64,000 bases of DNA from positions 163,750-227,749 of the forward strand of contig CAZUYC010000042.1 in the NCBI GenBank assembly GCA_964624475.1, read 5' to 3'. Shown in pieces: positions 34,234 through 42,195 of this stretch. This stretch comes from CAZUYC01 sp964624475 (lineage in GTDB: Bacteria > Myxococcota_A > UBA9160 > SMWR01). The notes below the pieces were generated by a model that did not search any database, had not been told where the DNA came from, and worked only from the letters and a program-made list of their open reading frames with translations. The first letter of the stretch is position 1, and each line of letters starts with the position of its first letter. The translations under genes were made by a program, and so were the position numbers.

Positions 34234-35714
34234 GGCCCCTCCGCGCCGAGCTCGTAGACGCGGTAGACGCCCTCGGCCGTCGGCCAGGAGCGGATCTCGC
34301 GCAGCTCGGGGAGATCGCCCGGGAAACCCGGCATCGGGAAGTCGCCCTGGAGGACGAGGCCGCGCGGGCTCTCGCGGAGGAAGCTCCGCACCTCGTCGGG
34401 AGCGTGGAGGTTGCGGAGAATCACCCCGGCGTAGAAGGGGAGCGCGCCGCGCATCGGCTCGTCGAGCTGGTAGGCGACGAGGGGGCGCCCGTCTCTCGCG
34501 ACGGCCGCGATCGCCAGGGCCACCGGGCGGAGGTCGCGCCCCGCGTCGCCGGAAGCGCGCAGGGCGACGTTCCAGAAGACCGCCACCGCGAAGGCCAGCA
34601 CGGCGAGCTGGCGGGGGGCGCGGCTGGGCGTGGAGGCGATCCAGGCCCCGACCGCCGCGGCGAGGGGCGGCAGCGCCGGAAGGAGGTACAGGGTGCGCTT
34701 CGTCCCCGCCAACGAGAGGAGGAGCAGGCCCGCCGGGAACACCGAGGCCCCGAAGCGGATCATCCGCGCGTTCCAGCCGGCCGGAAGGGCTGCTCCGAGC
34801 ACCCACGCTCCGAGGGCCGGAAGCACCGCGATCCAGGGGCCCACGACCGCGGGGAGCTTCAGCAGGTAGAACCAGGGCGGCTCCTCGTGGCCTCCCCCGT
34901 AGACGTCGACCGGAGGGAAGATGCGGTAGACGACGTTCTGCCAGAAGAACGCGTCGAAGGCCTCGCGACCCGCGCAGGCGTAGAGCGCCGCCGGCCACGC
35001 GGCGCAGCCCGCCGCGAGCAGCAGCAGTCCCGGCAGGTGGGCCTTCGAGCGGAGGAAGCACCAGCGCCGCGCGAGGAGCGCGTGGAGCCCGACGGCTCCG
35101 CAGAGCAGGATCACTCCGACGGGGCCCTTCACGAGGAAGGCAAGCGCTCCGGCGCCGTACATCAGGAGGACGAAGCGCGGGGGCGACTCCTGATCCGGCC
35201 TTCCCTCGCACGCGGCGCGCGCATAAGCCCAGTACCCGAGCATCACGGCCGCGCTGAGCCATGAGTCCACCATCACCTTGTGGCTGAACTTGAAGAAGCT
35301 CCATGTGCTCGAGAGCACCATGACCGCCATCAGGCCGGCGGTCCCCGAGGCCATGCGGCGCGCGAGGTCGAAGGTGAGCAGGAGGGTCGCCGCCGCGGCG
35401 AGCGCACCCGGCACGCGCGCCATCCCCTCGGAGCTGCCGAAGAGGTGGATCGTGGCGGCGAGGGCCGCGTAGTACAGGGGCGGGTGCTCGAGGAAGGGCT
35501 CTCCGCCCAGGTGCGGAACCAGCACGTTCCCGGTGTGCGCGATCTCCCAGGCGATGCCGGCGACGCGCGGCTCGTCGGCCGCTCGCAGCGGGTGGTTGAA
35601 GAGGCCCGTGAACGCGAAGGCGCAGGAGAGCAGGAGCGCCAGCGCGAAGGCAGCGTGCCCGCCTGCCGGGGGTCCGCTCGCGACGGGCGCTGCGACGCGA
35701 GCGGCGACGCTCAA
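34230..35714 (-). CDS. arnT: Lipid A L-Ara4N transferase ArnT (GT83)
   Basis: Inner-membrane GT-C enzyme of about 494 residues transferring Ara4N from undecaprenyl phosphate to lipid A phosphates on the periplasmic face. The first periplasmic loop reads LRAADEPRVAGIAWEIAHTG, then GGEPFLEHPPLYYA, which matches the ArnT/PMT family including its acidic pair. The helices, and a soluble C-terminal domain ending TAEGVYRVYELG, follow. It is shorter in the C-terminal domain than E. coli ArnT (about 550). A TTG start at 35714 overlaps the previous stop by four bases, in line with every other junction of the operon; no ATG or GTG fits as well. Confidence 0.85.
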   Translation of the reverse strand: MSVAARVAAPVASGPPAGGHAAFALALLLSCAFAFTGLFNHPLRAADEPRVAGIAWEIAHTGNVLVPHLGGEPFLEHPPLYYAALAATIHLFGSSEGMARVPGALAAAATLLLTFDLARRMASGTAGLMAVMVLSSTWSFFKFSHKVMVDSWLSAAVMLGYWAYARAACEGRPDQESPPRFVLLMYGAGALAFLVKGPVGVILLCGAVGLHALLARRWCFLRSKAHLPGLLLLAAGCAAWPAALYACAGREAFDAFFWQNVVYRIFPPVDVYGGGHEEPPWFYLLKLPAVVGPWIAVLPALGAWVLGAALPAGWNARMIRFGASVFPAGLLLLSLAGTKRTLYLLPALPPLAAAVGAWIASTPSRAPRQLAVLAFAVAVFWNVALRASGDAGRDLRPVALAIAAVARDGRPLVAYQLDEPMRGALPFYAGVILRNLHAPDEVRSFLRESPRGLVLQGDFPMPGFPGDLPELREIRSWPTAEGVYRVYELGAEGP

Positions 35715-36754
35715 GCGGAGTCCGGGGCGCGCGGCACCTCTCCACGCTCCGCGTAGTAGGCGACCGTTCGGCGCAGGGCCTCCCGGAGGCCCACCACGGG
35801 CTCCCAGCCCAGGATCTCGCGGGCCTTCGTGATGTCGGGCACCCGGCTCTGGATGTCCTGGTAGCCGGACCCGTAGTACTCCTGCGAGGACACCTTCTCG
35901 AGGACGGCGGTCTCGCGCAGACCCTCGAAGCCGGGGAACTCCGCGAGGACGTCGACGAGGAGCTCGGCGAGGTCCCGGATCGAGCAATCGTTGTCCGGGT
36001 TGCCGAGGTTGAGGATCCGCCCGTCGGTCTTGCCCCGCTCGTCCGCGAGGATCCGCATCAGCGCCTCGACGCCGTCGCTGATGTAGGTGATACAGCGCCG
36101 CTGGTCGCCGCCCTCGACCAGCCGCAGGGGCTCGTCGCGCATCAGGTGACCGAGGAACTGGGTCACGACCCGGCTGCTGCCCTCCAGGGCACTCGAGATG
36201 TTGTCCAGCCTGGGGCCGATCCAGTTGAAGGGGCGAAAGAGCGTGAAGCGCAGGCCCCGCTCCTGCCCGTAGGCGTAGATCACGCGGTCGAGGAGCTGCT
36301 TCGAACAGGCGTAGATCCAGCGCTGCTTGTGGATCGGACCCATCACGAGCGGGCTCCGGTCCTCGGAGAGGATCGGGTCGGGACAGATGCCGTAGACCTC
36401 GGAGGTGGAGGGAAAGACCAGCCGCGTCCCGTACTCGACGGCGTGGCGCACGATGCGCAGGTTCTGCTCGAAGTCGAGCTCGAAGACGCGCAGCGGCTCC
36501 CGCACGTAGCTCATCGGCGTCGCGATCGCCACGAGCGGGAGGACCACGTCGCACTTCTTCACGTGGTACTCGATCCACTCGTGGTTGATGGAGATGTCGC
36601 CGTCCAGGAAGTGGAAGCGGCGGTTCCCGAGGTGCTCCTCGATGCGATCGGCGCAGAGGTCCATCCCGAACACCTCCCAATCGGTGTCGGCGAGGATGCG
36701 TGCCGTGAGCGAGTGGCCGATGAAGCCGTTCGCGCCGAGGATCAGGATCTTCAC
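35711..36754 (-). CDS. arnA: UDP-glucuronate C4''-decarboxylase (ArnA C-terminal domain as a separate protein)
   Basis: NAD-dependent SDR enzyme of 347 residues oxidising and decarboxylating UDP-glucuronic acid to UDP-4-keto-arabinose. It starts MKILILGANGFIGHSL (nucleotide-binding GxxGxxG). It has the active-site STSEVYG (Ser, Glu), the Tyr/Lys pair in YACSKQ, and the Arg in QSRVPDI corresponding to the ArnA catalytic Arg. It equals the C-terminal dehydrogenase half of E. coli ArnA; the formyltransferase half is the preceding gene. The GTG at 36754 overlaps that gene's stop by four bases. Confidence 0.9.
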   Translation of the reverse strand: MKILILGANGFIGHSLTARILADTDWEVFGMDLCADRIEEHLGNRRFHFLDGDISINHEWIEYHVKKCDVVLPLVAIATPMSYVREPLRVFELDFEQNLRIVRHAVEYGTRLVFPSTSEVYGICPDPILSEDRSPLVMGPIHKQRWIYACSKQLLDRVIYAYGQERGLRFTLFRPFNWIGPRLDNISSALEGSSRVVTQFLGHLMRDEPLRLVEGGDQRRCITYISDGVEALMRILADERGKTDGRILNLGNPDNDCSIRDLAELLVDVLAEFPGFEGLRETAVLEKVSSQEYYGSGYQDIQSRVPDITKAREILGWEPVVGLREALRRTVAYYAERGEVPRAPDSA

Positions 36755-37650
36755 GCTGAGGTCACCTCGCCGCTGCGCAGCCCCTCGGCCGCGGAGCACT
36801 CGAAGTCGAGCAGCTCGAGCACCCCGTCGCCGGTGCCCACGAACCACGAGCCGGCCCCGCCCCAGGCCTCGCCGGGGGCGAGGGACGGGCCGCCGGGCGC
36901 CGCGGCGCGCGGGGAGCTCTTCCAGACCATGAGACGACCCCCCCGAGCGTCGCTGAAGGCGCCGGGCCAGGGGCGCGTCACGGCCCGGACGAGGTCGTGG
37001 ATCTCGCGCGCCGGCCGCGTCCAGTCGATGCGCCCGTCCTCGGAGGTGCGCCCGCCGAAGCTCGTCGCCCGCGACTCGTCCTGCGGAACGCGCGGCGCCG
37101 TTCCGGCCAGGATGCCCGCGAGCTGCTCGTCGAGGAGCTCCTCGGCGGCGTGCAGGAGCTTGCGGTAGAGCTCGAGCGCGGTGTCGTCGGGGCCCACCGG
37201 CACCCGGCGCTGCGCGAGGACGTCGCCCGCGTCCGCGCGCGTCACCATGTCGTGCAGGGTCACCCCCGACTCGGTCTCCCCGTGTACGAGCTGCCAGTTG
37301 AGGGGACTCCTCCCCCGGTAGCGCGGCAGGAGCGAAGCGTGCAGGTTCACGGCTCCATGGCGCGGGATCGAGCGGATGGGCTTCTTCACCAGGTGTCGAT
37401 AGTGGAAGCTCAGGACCACGTCGGGCGCGAGCCCCGCGATCCGGTCCACCCAGCGCGGCTCGTTGATCGACGTGGTGATGTGGGTGGGGATTCCGGCGCC
37501 GCGCGCGATCTCCGCGACGGACCCGAACCAGCTTCCCTCCGCCGGGTCGGGCGCGTAGGTGAAGACGGCAGACACCGGCACCCCGCGCCGCAGCAGCGTC
37601 CGCAGGCCCACGCAGCCCATCTCGTGGTAGGCGAGCACCACGACGCTCAC
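36751..37650 (-). CDS. UDP-L-Ara4N formyltransferase (ArnA N-terminal domain as a separate protein)
   Basis: Formyltetrahydrofolate-dependent enzyme of 299 residues adding formyl to UDP-Ara4N. The catalytic residues fall at the same numbers as in E. coli ArnA: N102 and H104 in VNLHASLLPRYRGRSP, and D140 in RADAGD. A C-terminal OB-like domain (GRIDWTRPAREIHDLVRAV) follows. It lacks the decarboxylase half, encoded by the next gene with a GTGA overlap. The GTG at 37650 overlaps the arnC stop in the same way. Confidence 0.9.
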   Translation of the reverse strand: MSVVVLAYHEMGCVGLRTLLRRGVPVSAVFTYAPDPAEGSWFGSVAEIARGAGIPTHITTSINEPRWVDRIAGLAPDVVLSFHYRHLVKKPIRSIPRHGAVNLHASLLPRYRGRSPLNWQLVHGETESGVTLHDMVTRADAGDVLAQRRVPVGPDDTALELYRKLLHAAEELLDEQLAGILAGTAPRVPQDESRATSFGGRTSEDGRIDWTRPAREIHDLVRAVTRPWPGAFSDARGGRLMVWKSSPRAAAPGGPSLAPGEAWGGAGSWFVGTGDGVLELLDFECSAAEGLRSGEVTSA

Positions 37651-38612
37651 GGGCGGCTCCCCTCGGTCTCACCCTCCTCGCCGGGAAAGCGCGCCTGCAC
37701 CAGGTAGGGGGGCCGCTCGCGCACGTGCTGGAAGATGCGGCCGATGTACTCGCCCAGCAGACCGAAGGCCACGAACTGCGCACCGACGAAGACGAAGAGG
37801 ATCGCGAAGAGGGTGAAGACCCCCTCGGCGGCCCACTCGCTCCCGAGGAGGAGGCGCATCCCGAGGAGGAAGGCGCCGAAGCCCACCCCGGCCGCTGCGA
37901 TCGCCATCCCCAGCACGAAGAGCAGACGCAGCGGCGCCACCGAGAAGCTCGTGAGCAGATCGAGCTGGAGCGAGAGCAGGCGGCGCAGCGAGTAGGCCGA
38001 GGCGCCCTGGGCGCGCGCCGCGTGTCCGACGGGGATCTCCACGGGTCTTCGCGCGTAGAGGGCCGCGAGCGCGGGGATGAAGGTCTGGAGCTCCGGGCGG
38101 CGGAGCATCGGCTCCACGACGTTGCGGTCGTAGCCCCGCAGCATGCAGCCGAAGTCGCGCAGCTCGATCCCCGACGAGGCGCGCACCACGCGGTTCACGA
38201 GGCGCGAAGCCCCCTTGCGGAAGGCGCTGTCCCTGCGCCCCTCGCGCCAGGTGTTCACCAGGTCGTGTCCGTCGCGAAGGGCGGCCACGAGGCGCGGGAT
38301 CTCCTCGGGCGGGTTCTGGAGGTCGGCGTCGAGCGTCACGATCCACTGGCCCCGCGCCTCTGCGAAGCCCGCCATCACCGCGGCGTGCTGGCCGTAGTTT
38401 CGGGCGAGGGAGACGATGCGCAGGCCCCGCCGCGTCTTCTGCTCCCGGAGGAGGAGCGCGAGGGTCGCATCGGGCGAGCCGTCGTCCACGGCCACGACCT
38501 CGAAGGGGAGGCGCAGTCCCTCGAGCACGGGGTACAGACGCTCGAGGAGCGCGCCGACGTTCCCCGCCTCGTTCAGCATCGGGATCACGACCGAAAGCCG
38601 CGGCGCGCTCAC
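37647..38612 (-). CDS. arnC: Undecaprenyl-phosphate 4-deoxy-4-formamido-L-arabinose transferase ArnC
   Basis: GT2 glycosyltransferase of 321 residues (E. coli ArnC has 322) placing Ara4FN on undecaprenyl phosphate at the inner face of the inner membrane. It has the GT-A features VVIPMLNEAGNVG, VDDGSPDATL and LDADLQNPPEEIP, followed by two C-terminal membrane helices (LLFVLGMAIAAAGVGFGAFL and FTLFAILFVFVGAQFVAFGL) and EYIGRIFQHVRERPPYLV. The GTG start overlaps the arnB stop by four bases. Confidence 0.93.
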   Translation of the reverse strand: MSAPRLSVVIPMLNEAGNVGALLERLYPVLEGLRLPFEVVAVDDGSPDATLALLLREQKTRRGLRIVSLARNYGQHAAVMAGFAEARGQWIVTLDADLQNPPEEIPRLVAALRDGHDLVNTWREGRRDSAFRKGASRLVNRVVRASSGIELRDFGCMLRGYDRNVVEPMLRRPELQTFIPALAALYARRPVEIPVGHAARAQGASAYSLRRLLSLQLDLLTSFSVAPLRLLFVLGMAIAAAGVGFGAFLLGMRLLLGSEWAAEGVFTLFAILFVFVGAQFVAFGLLGEYIGRIFQHVRERPPYLVQARFPGEEGETEGSRP

Positions 38613-39778
38613 GCAGGCCTGCGGTGTGCCGCGATCGCATCGCGCAGGGCCGCGACGACGTCGTCTACGTCGGCGTCCTCGAGGCCCGGAAAGAGCGGGA
38701 GCGAGAAGATGCGGTCGCCGTTGTACTCGGTGCAGGGAAGCTGCCCGCGCGCGTAGCCGTAGCGTTCCCGGTACCAGTGGGTGAGGTGGAGGGGCACGAA
38801 ATGGAGGCCCGTGCCGATGCGGCGCTCGCCCAGGGCCTGCATGAAGGCATTGCGGTCGAGGCTCACGGCATCGAGGTCGAGCCGTACGACGTAGAGGTGC
38901 CAGGCGTGGACCACCGGATAGGGGACGCGCCCGAGGGGCTGGACCTCCGGGACTTCGCGCAGCAGGGCGTCGTAGCGCGCCGCGAGCTCGGCGCGCCTGC
39001 GGTTGAAGCGCTCGAGCTTGCGCATCTGGCACAGGCCGAGGGCCGCCTGGATGTCCATCATGTTGTACTTGAAACCCGGCTCGAGCACGTCGTAGTGGGG
39101 CGGGCTGCCGCGCTCGTAGCGGCTCCAGGCGTTCTTCGACACGCCGTGGAAGGAGAGCAGCCGGATCCGCGCGGCGCGGGCATCGTCGCGGCACACGACC
39201 ATGCCGCCCTCGCCCGTCGTGACGTTCTTGATCGGGTGGAAGCTGAACACGACGAGCTCGCCGCTGGCCCCGATCTCGACCCCGCGGTAGGCGGCGCCCA
39301 CGGCGTGCGCCGCGTCCTCGATCACGGGGATTCCCCGTTCGGCCGCCAAGCCCCGGAGGGCGTCGAGGTCCGCCGGCTGTCCCGCGAAGTGGACGGGGAC
39401 GATCGCCCGGGTGCGCTCGCCGAGGCGCCGCTTCACGTCGTCGGGGTCGAGGTTCAGCGTGTCGCGCTCCACGTCCGCGAAGACGGGCCGGGCTCCGCAC
39501 AGCTCGACCACGTTGGCGGTCGAGGCCCAGGTGAGCGACGGGAGGATCACCTCGTCGCCCGGCGCGAGGTCGAGGCTCGCCATGGCGAGGTGCAGGCCGG
39601 CCGTCGCCGAGCTCACCGCGATCGCGTGGGGAGCCGCGAGCCGCTCGCGGAAGAGCGCCTCGAACTCGGCGGTGCGCGGGCCGGTCGTGATCCAGCCGGA
39701 GCGCAGCACCTCGCTCACGGCCTCGATCTCCTGCGCCTCGAGAGTCGGCCTCGAGAAGGCTAGCGGTCGATCGCGCAT
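38609..39778 (-). CDS. arnB: UDP-4-amino-4-deoxy-L-arabinose aminotransferase ArnB
   Basis: PLP-dependent DegT/DnrJ/EryC1-type aminotransferase of 389 residues converting UDP-4-keto-arabinose to UDP-Ara4N. Typical segments include AVSSATAGLHLAM, LPSLTWASTANVVELCGA, VIEDAAHAVGAAYRG, and the PLP lysine in FSFHPIKNVTTGEGGM. The ATG at 39778 gives the normal N-terminus. First arn gene; 109 bases separate it from the histidine kinase gene, and palindromes in that gap are candidate control sites. Confidence 0.93.
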   Translation of the reverse strand: MRDRPLAFSRPTLEAQEIEAVSEVLRSGWITTGPRTAEFEALFRERLAAPHAIAVSSATAGLHLAMASLDLAPGDEVILPSLTWASTANVVELCGARPVFADVERDTLNLDPDDVKRRLGERTRAIVPVHFAGQPADLDALRGLAAERGIPVIEDAAHAVGAAYRGVEIGASGELVVFSFHPIKNVTTGEGGMVVCRDDARAARIRLLSFHGVSKNAWSRYERGSPPHYDVLEPGFKYNMMDIQAALGLCQMRKLERFNRRRAELAARYDALLREVPEVQPLGRVPYPVVHAWHLYVVRLDLDAVSLDRNAFMQALGERRIGTGLHFVPLHLTHWYRERYGYARGQLPCTEYNGDRIFSLPLFPGLEDADVDDVVAALRDAIAAHRRPA

Positions 39779-39784
39779 GGTCGA

Positions 39785-39804
39785 GGCACGACGCGTGCTA
39801 GCAC
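39785..39804. promoter_or_regulatory. Overlapping palindromes upstream of arnB
   Basis: GCACG-ACG-CGTGC (39785-39797) overlaps the perfect palindrome GTGCTAGCAC (39795-39804), ending seven bases before the arnB ATG at 39778. It could be a regulator site or a hairpin near the ribosome-binding region; no regulator is known for it. Confidence 0.35.
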
Positions 39805-39887
39805 TGGGATGCAGCGCTCGAGCGACATGCGGCGCCCCCCGGATCGGGAGCCTAGGAAAGGAGGATGTCGCGCCGCTGACGGCGGGA

Positions 39888-41351
39888 TTACGAGATCGTC
39901 ATGTCGCCTGTCTTGGCGCCGCTCTCCGGCGGCGGGTACTCGGCACGCCCTGTTGCCGGGAACCACAGGGTGACCCGGGTCCCGATCCCGACCTCGGTCA
40001 CGAGCGATACCGAACCCCCGTGGAGAGCCGCGATGCTCTTCACGATCGAGAGCCCGAGCCCGGCTCCGCCGCCTCGCGCTGCGTCGACCCGGTAGAGGCG
40101 CTCGAAGAGGTGGGGCAGGTGGGAGGCGGCGATGCCGCGGCCCGTGTCCGAGACCTCGACGCGCACGCCCCCGGGGTCCGCCCTGCTCGCCGCCGCGACG
40201 CTGCCGCCGCGGCCCGTCGCCGCGATCGCATTCTCGATCAGATTGCCCACGGCGCTCTGGAGCAGCGAGCGATCGAGGCTCGCGCGGGTGTCCGACTCCG
40301 CAGCGACCCGAAGGCTCACTCCCGCTTCAGCGGCGAGCGGCTCGTAGAACTCCGCAATCGCCACGAGCTCCTGCCCGAGGTCGAGGGGCTGGCGGCGCAT
40401 CGCCTGGCCGCGTCCCTCGGCGCGCGCGAGGAAGAGCAGGCTGTCGATCAGCCGCGACAAACGCGTGCACTCCTCGAGGCACGACCCCAGCAGATTGCGG
40501 TACTCCTCCGGCGCGCGAGGTCGCGCCAGCGCGACCTCCACCTCGCCCCGAAGGTTGTTGATCGGAGTTCGCAGCTCGTGCGCGATGTCCGCCGAGAAGC
40601 GGGACAGCTGCCGGAACGCGCGCTCCAGCCCGTCGAGCATCTCGTTCGACGTCGACGCGAGATCCAGGAGCTCGCTCGGGAGACCGGCCGTCGCGATCCG
40701 TTCGTGGAGCGTCGTCGAGCGGATCCGACGCAAGGTCGCTCCGATGCGGGAGACCGGGCGTAGGCCACTGCGCGCCATGCCGAGGCCTCCGAGCGCGCAG
40801 GCGATCAGGGCCGCGACCAGCACCAGCGCCACGCGGCGGCGAGCTCCGGCGAGCAAGGCCTCGTCCACCGTGCGGTCCGAGGCGATCTGGGCGATGCAGG
40901 TCCTGCCGCCGACTTCGATCGGGAATCGGAGCGCGCGCAGATCGAAGGACCTTCCGCTGGGGGCGGTGCGCCGGAGGCTCGGGCCGAGCTCGCTCCCCAT
41001 CGGCGCCGGCTCCGGAAACGATTCCGCGGAGAGCCCCAGCTCGGCCATCGCCTTCGTCTCCGCGATGGTCGCACCCGCCTCGTCGAGGAGGCGGACGAAG
41101 AGCTTCGCATTCGGCCCCCCCGCCCACTCCACCACGACCTCGTCCACGATCTCGGGGAAGTCCGTGCGCAGCACCACCGCGAGCGTGTAGAGCTTGTCGG
41201 CGAGGAACTCGGCTTCCGCGCGCTCGAGGCTCCTGGCCATCGTCCAGTACAGGAAGCTCGTGGCGGCCAGGACGAGCCCGAACGCGGAGGTCGCGTACCA
41301 GATGGCCAGGCGGGTCGCGAGAGACCTCGAGCGGAGGCGACGGTCCCGCAT
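39888..41351 (-). CDS. Sensor histidine kinase, heavy-metal (CusS/CopS-like) type
   Basis: Membrane sensor kinase of 487 residues. An N-terminal helix (YATSAFGLVLAATSFLYWTM) and a second (VALVLVAALIACALGGLGMA) enclose a periplasmic domain of about 130 residues. HAMP, then the HisKA H-box FSADIAHELRTPINNLRGE, and the HATPase domain with N-box NLIENAIAAT, DTGRGI and GAGLGLSIVKSIAALHGG follow. Overall it resembles the heavy-metal sensor kinases of the CusS group. Four bases separate it from the response regulator gene. Being directly upstream of the arn genes, it probably controls polymyxin-resistance-type lipid A change, in response to a signal that cannot be read from the sequence. Confidence 0.9.
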   Translation of the reverse strand: MRDRRLRSRSLATRLAIWYATSAFGLVLAATSFLYWTMARSLERAEAEFLADKLYTLAVVLRTDFPEIVDEVVVEWAGGPNAKLFVRLLDEAGATIAETKAMAELGLSAESFPEPAPMGSELGPSLRRTAPSGRSFDLRALRFPIEVGGRTCIAQIASDRTVDEALLAGARRRVALVLVAALIACALGGLGMARSGLRPVSRIGATLRRIRSTTLHERIATAGLPSELLDLASTSNEMLDGLERAFRQLSRFSADIAHELRTPINNLRGEVEVALARPRAPEEYRNLLGSCLEECTRLSRLIDSLLFLARAEGRGQAMRRQPLDLGQELVAIAEFYEPLAAEAGVSLRVAAESDTRASLDRSLLQSAVGNLIENAIAATGRGGSVAAASRADPGGVRVEVSDTGRGIAASHLPHLFERLYRVDAARGGGAGLGLSIVKSIAALHGGSVSLVTEVGIGTRVTLWFPATGRAEYPPPESGAKTGDMTIS

Positions 41352-41355
41352 CGGG

Positions 41356-42030
41356 TCAGCTCCGGTCCTCGAGCACGTAACCCACGCCGCGGACGGTGTG
41401 GATCAGCTTGCGCTCGAAGGGCTCGTCGACCTTCGAGCGCAGCCGGCGCACGTGGACGTCGACCACGTTGCTTCCCGGGTCGAAGTTCATGTCCCACACC
41501 TGCTCGGCGATGACCGTCCTCGACAGAGGTTGCCCGGCCCTGCGCGCCAGCAGCGAGAGCAAGGCGAACTCCTTCGCCGTGAGCTCGACCCGCTGCCCCG
41601 AGCGCGCGACGCGCTGCCGCGGGAAGTCGATCTCGAGGTCCGCGATGCGCAGCTGGTCCGGCTCGCGGGCCACGCCGCGCCGCAGCACCGATCGGATCCG
41701 CGCCAGCAGCTCCGAGAACGCGAACGGCTTCACGAGGTAGTCGTCCGCCCCGAGATCCAGGCCGCGGACGCGGTCCTCCACGAGGTCCCGCGCGGTCAGG
41801 AAGACGACGGGCGTCACCCGACCCGCCTGGCGCAGGCTCGACACCACGGACCAGCCGTCGCGCCGCGGCAGCATCACGTCGACGATCAGGAGCGCGTAAT
41901 CCCCGTCGCGAGCGAGCTCGAGCCCGGCCTCGCCGTTCGACGCCACGTCCACCACGAAGCCGCTCTCGCCGAGCCCCTTCGCCAGGTAGGCGGCCGTCTT
42001 CGCCTCGTCCTCGATGACCAGGATCTTCAC
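41356..42030 (-). CDS. OmpR/PhoB-type response regulator (CusR/CopR-like)
   Basis: Response regulator of 224 residues: receiver domain with the phospho-acceptor Asp in LLIVDVMLPRRDGW, the Thr in VVFLTARD and Lys in YLVKPFAFSELLARIR, then a winged-helix DNA-binding domain (LTAKEFALLSLLARRAGQPL, SNVVDVHVRRLRSKVD, IHTVRGVGYVLE). The GTG at 42030 starts MKILVIEDEAKTAAYL. Closest by eye to CusR/CopR-type regulators. With the kinase it precedes arnBC and the rest on the same strand. Two tandem dispersed repeats lie in its upstream region. Confidence 0.92.
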   Translation of the reverse strand: MKILVIEDEAKTAAYLAKGLGESGFVVDVASNGEAGLELARDGDYALLIVDVMLPRRDGWSVVSSLRQAGRVTPVVFLTARDLVEDRVRGLDLGADDYLVKPFAFSELLARIRSVLRRGVAREPDQLRIADLEIDFPRQRVARSGQRVELTAKEFALLSLLARRAGQPLSRTVIAEQVWDMNFDPGSNVVDVHVRRLRSKVDEPFERKLIHTVRGVGYVLEDRS

Positions 42031-42063
42031 TCCGCGCCTTGCCCGCGAGTCTAGCCCGATGGG

Positions 42064-42160
42064 CTTCGCTCGCCTGCGGCTCGCTGCGCACACCCTTCGG
42101 GCGCTTGCGCGATGAGCTTCGCTCGCCTGCGGCTCGCTGCGCGCGTCTGCGGCGCTTGCG
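42064..42160 (-). repeat. Dispersed intergenic repeats, tandem copies R5 and R6
   Basis: Two minus-oriented copies in tandem (42064-42110 and 42117-42160), each with the left part CTTCGCTCGCCTGCGGCTCG, a different short centre, and the right end GCGCTTGCG. They occupy most of the 42031-42195 gap between the response regulator start and the flavoprotein stop. Confidence 0.8.
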
Positions 42161-42195
42161 CCCCCACGTTCCTCCGCTGCTGCGCTCGGCGAGGC

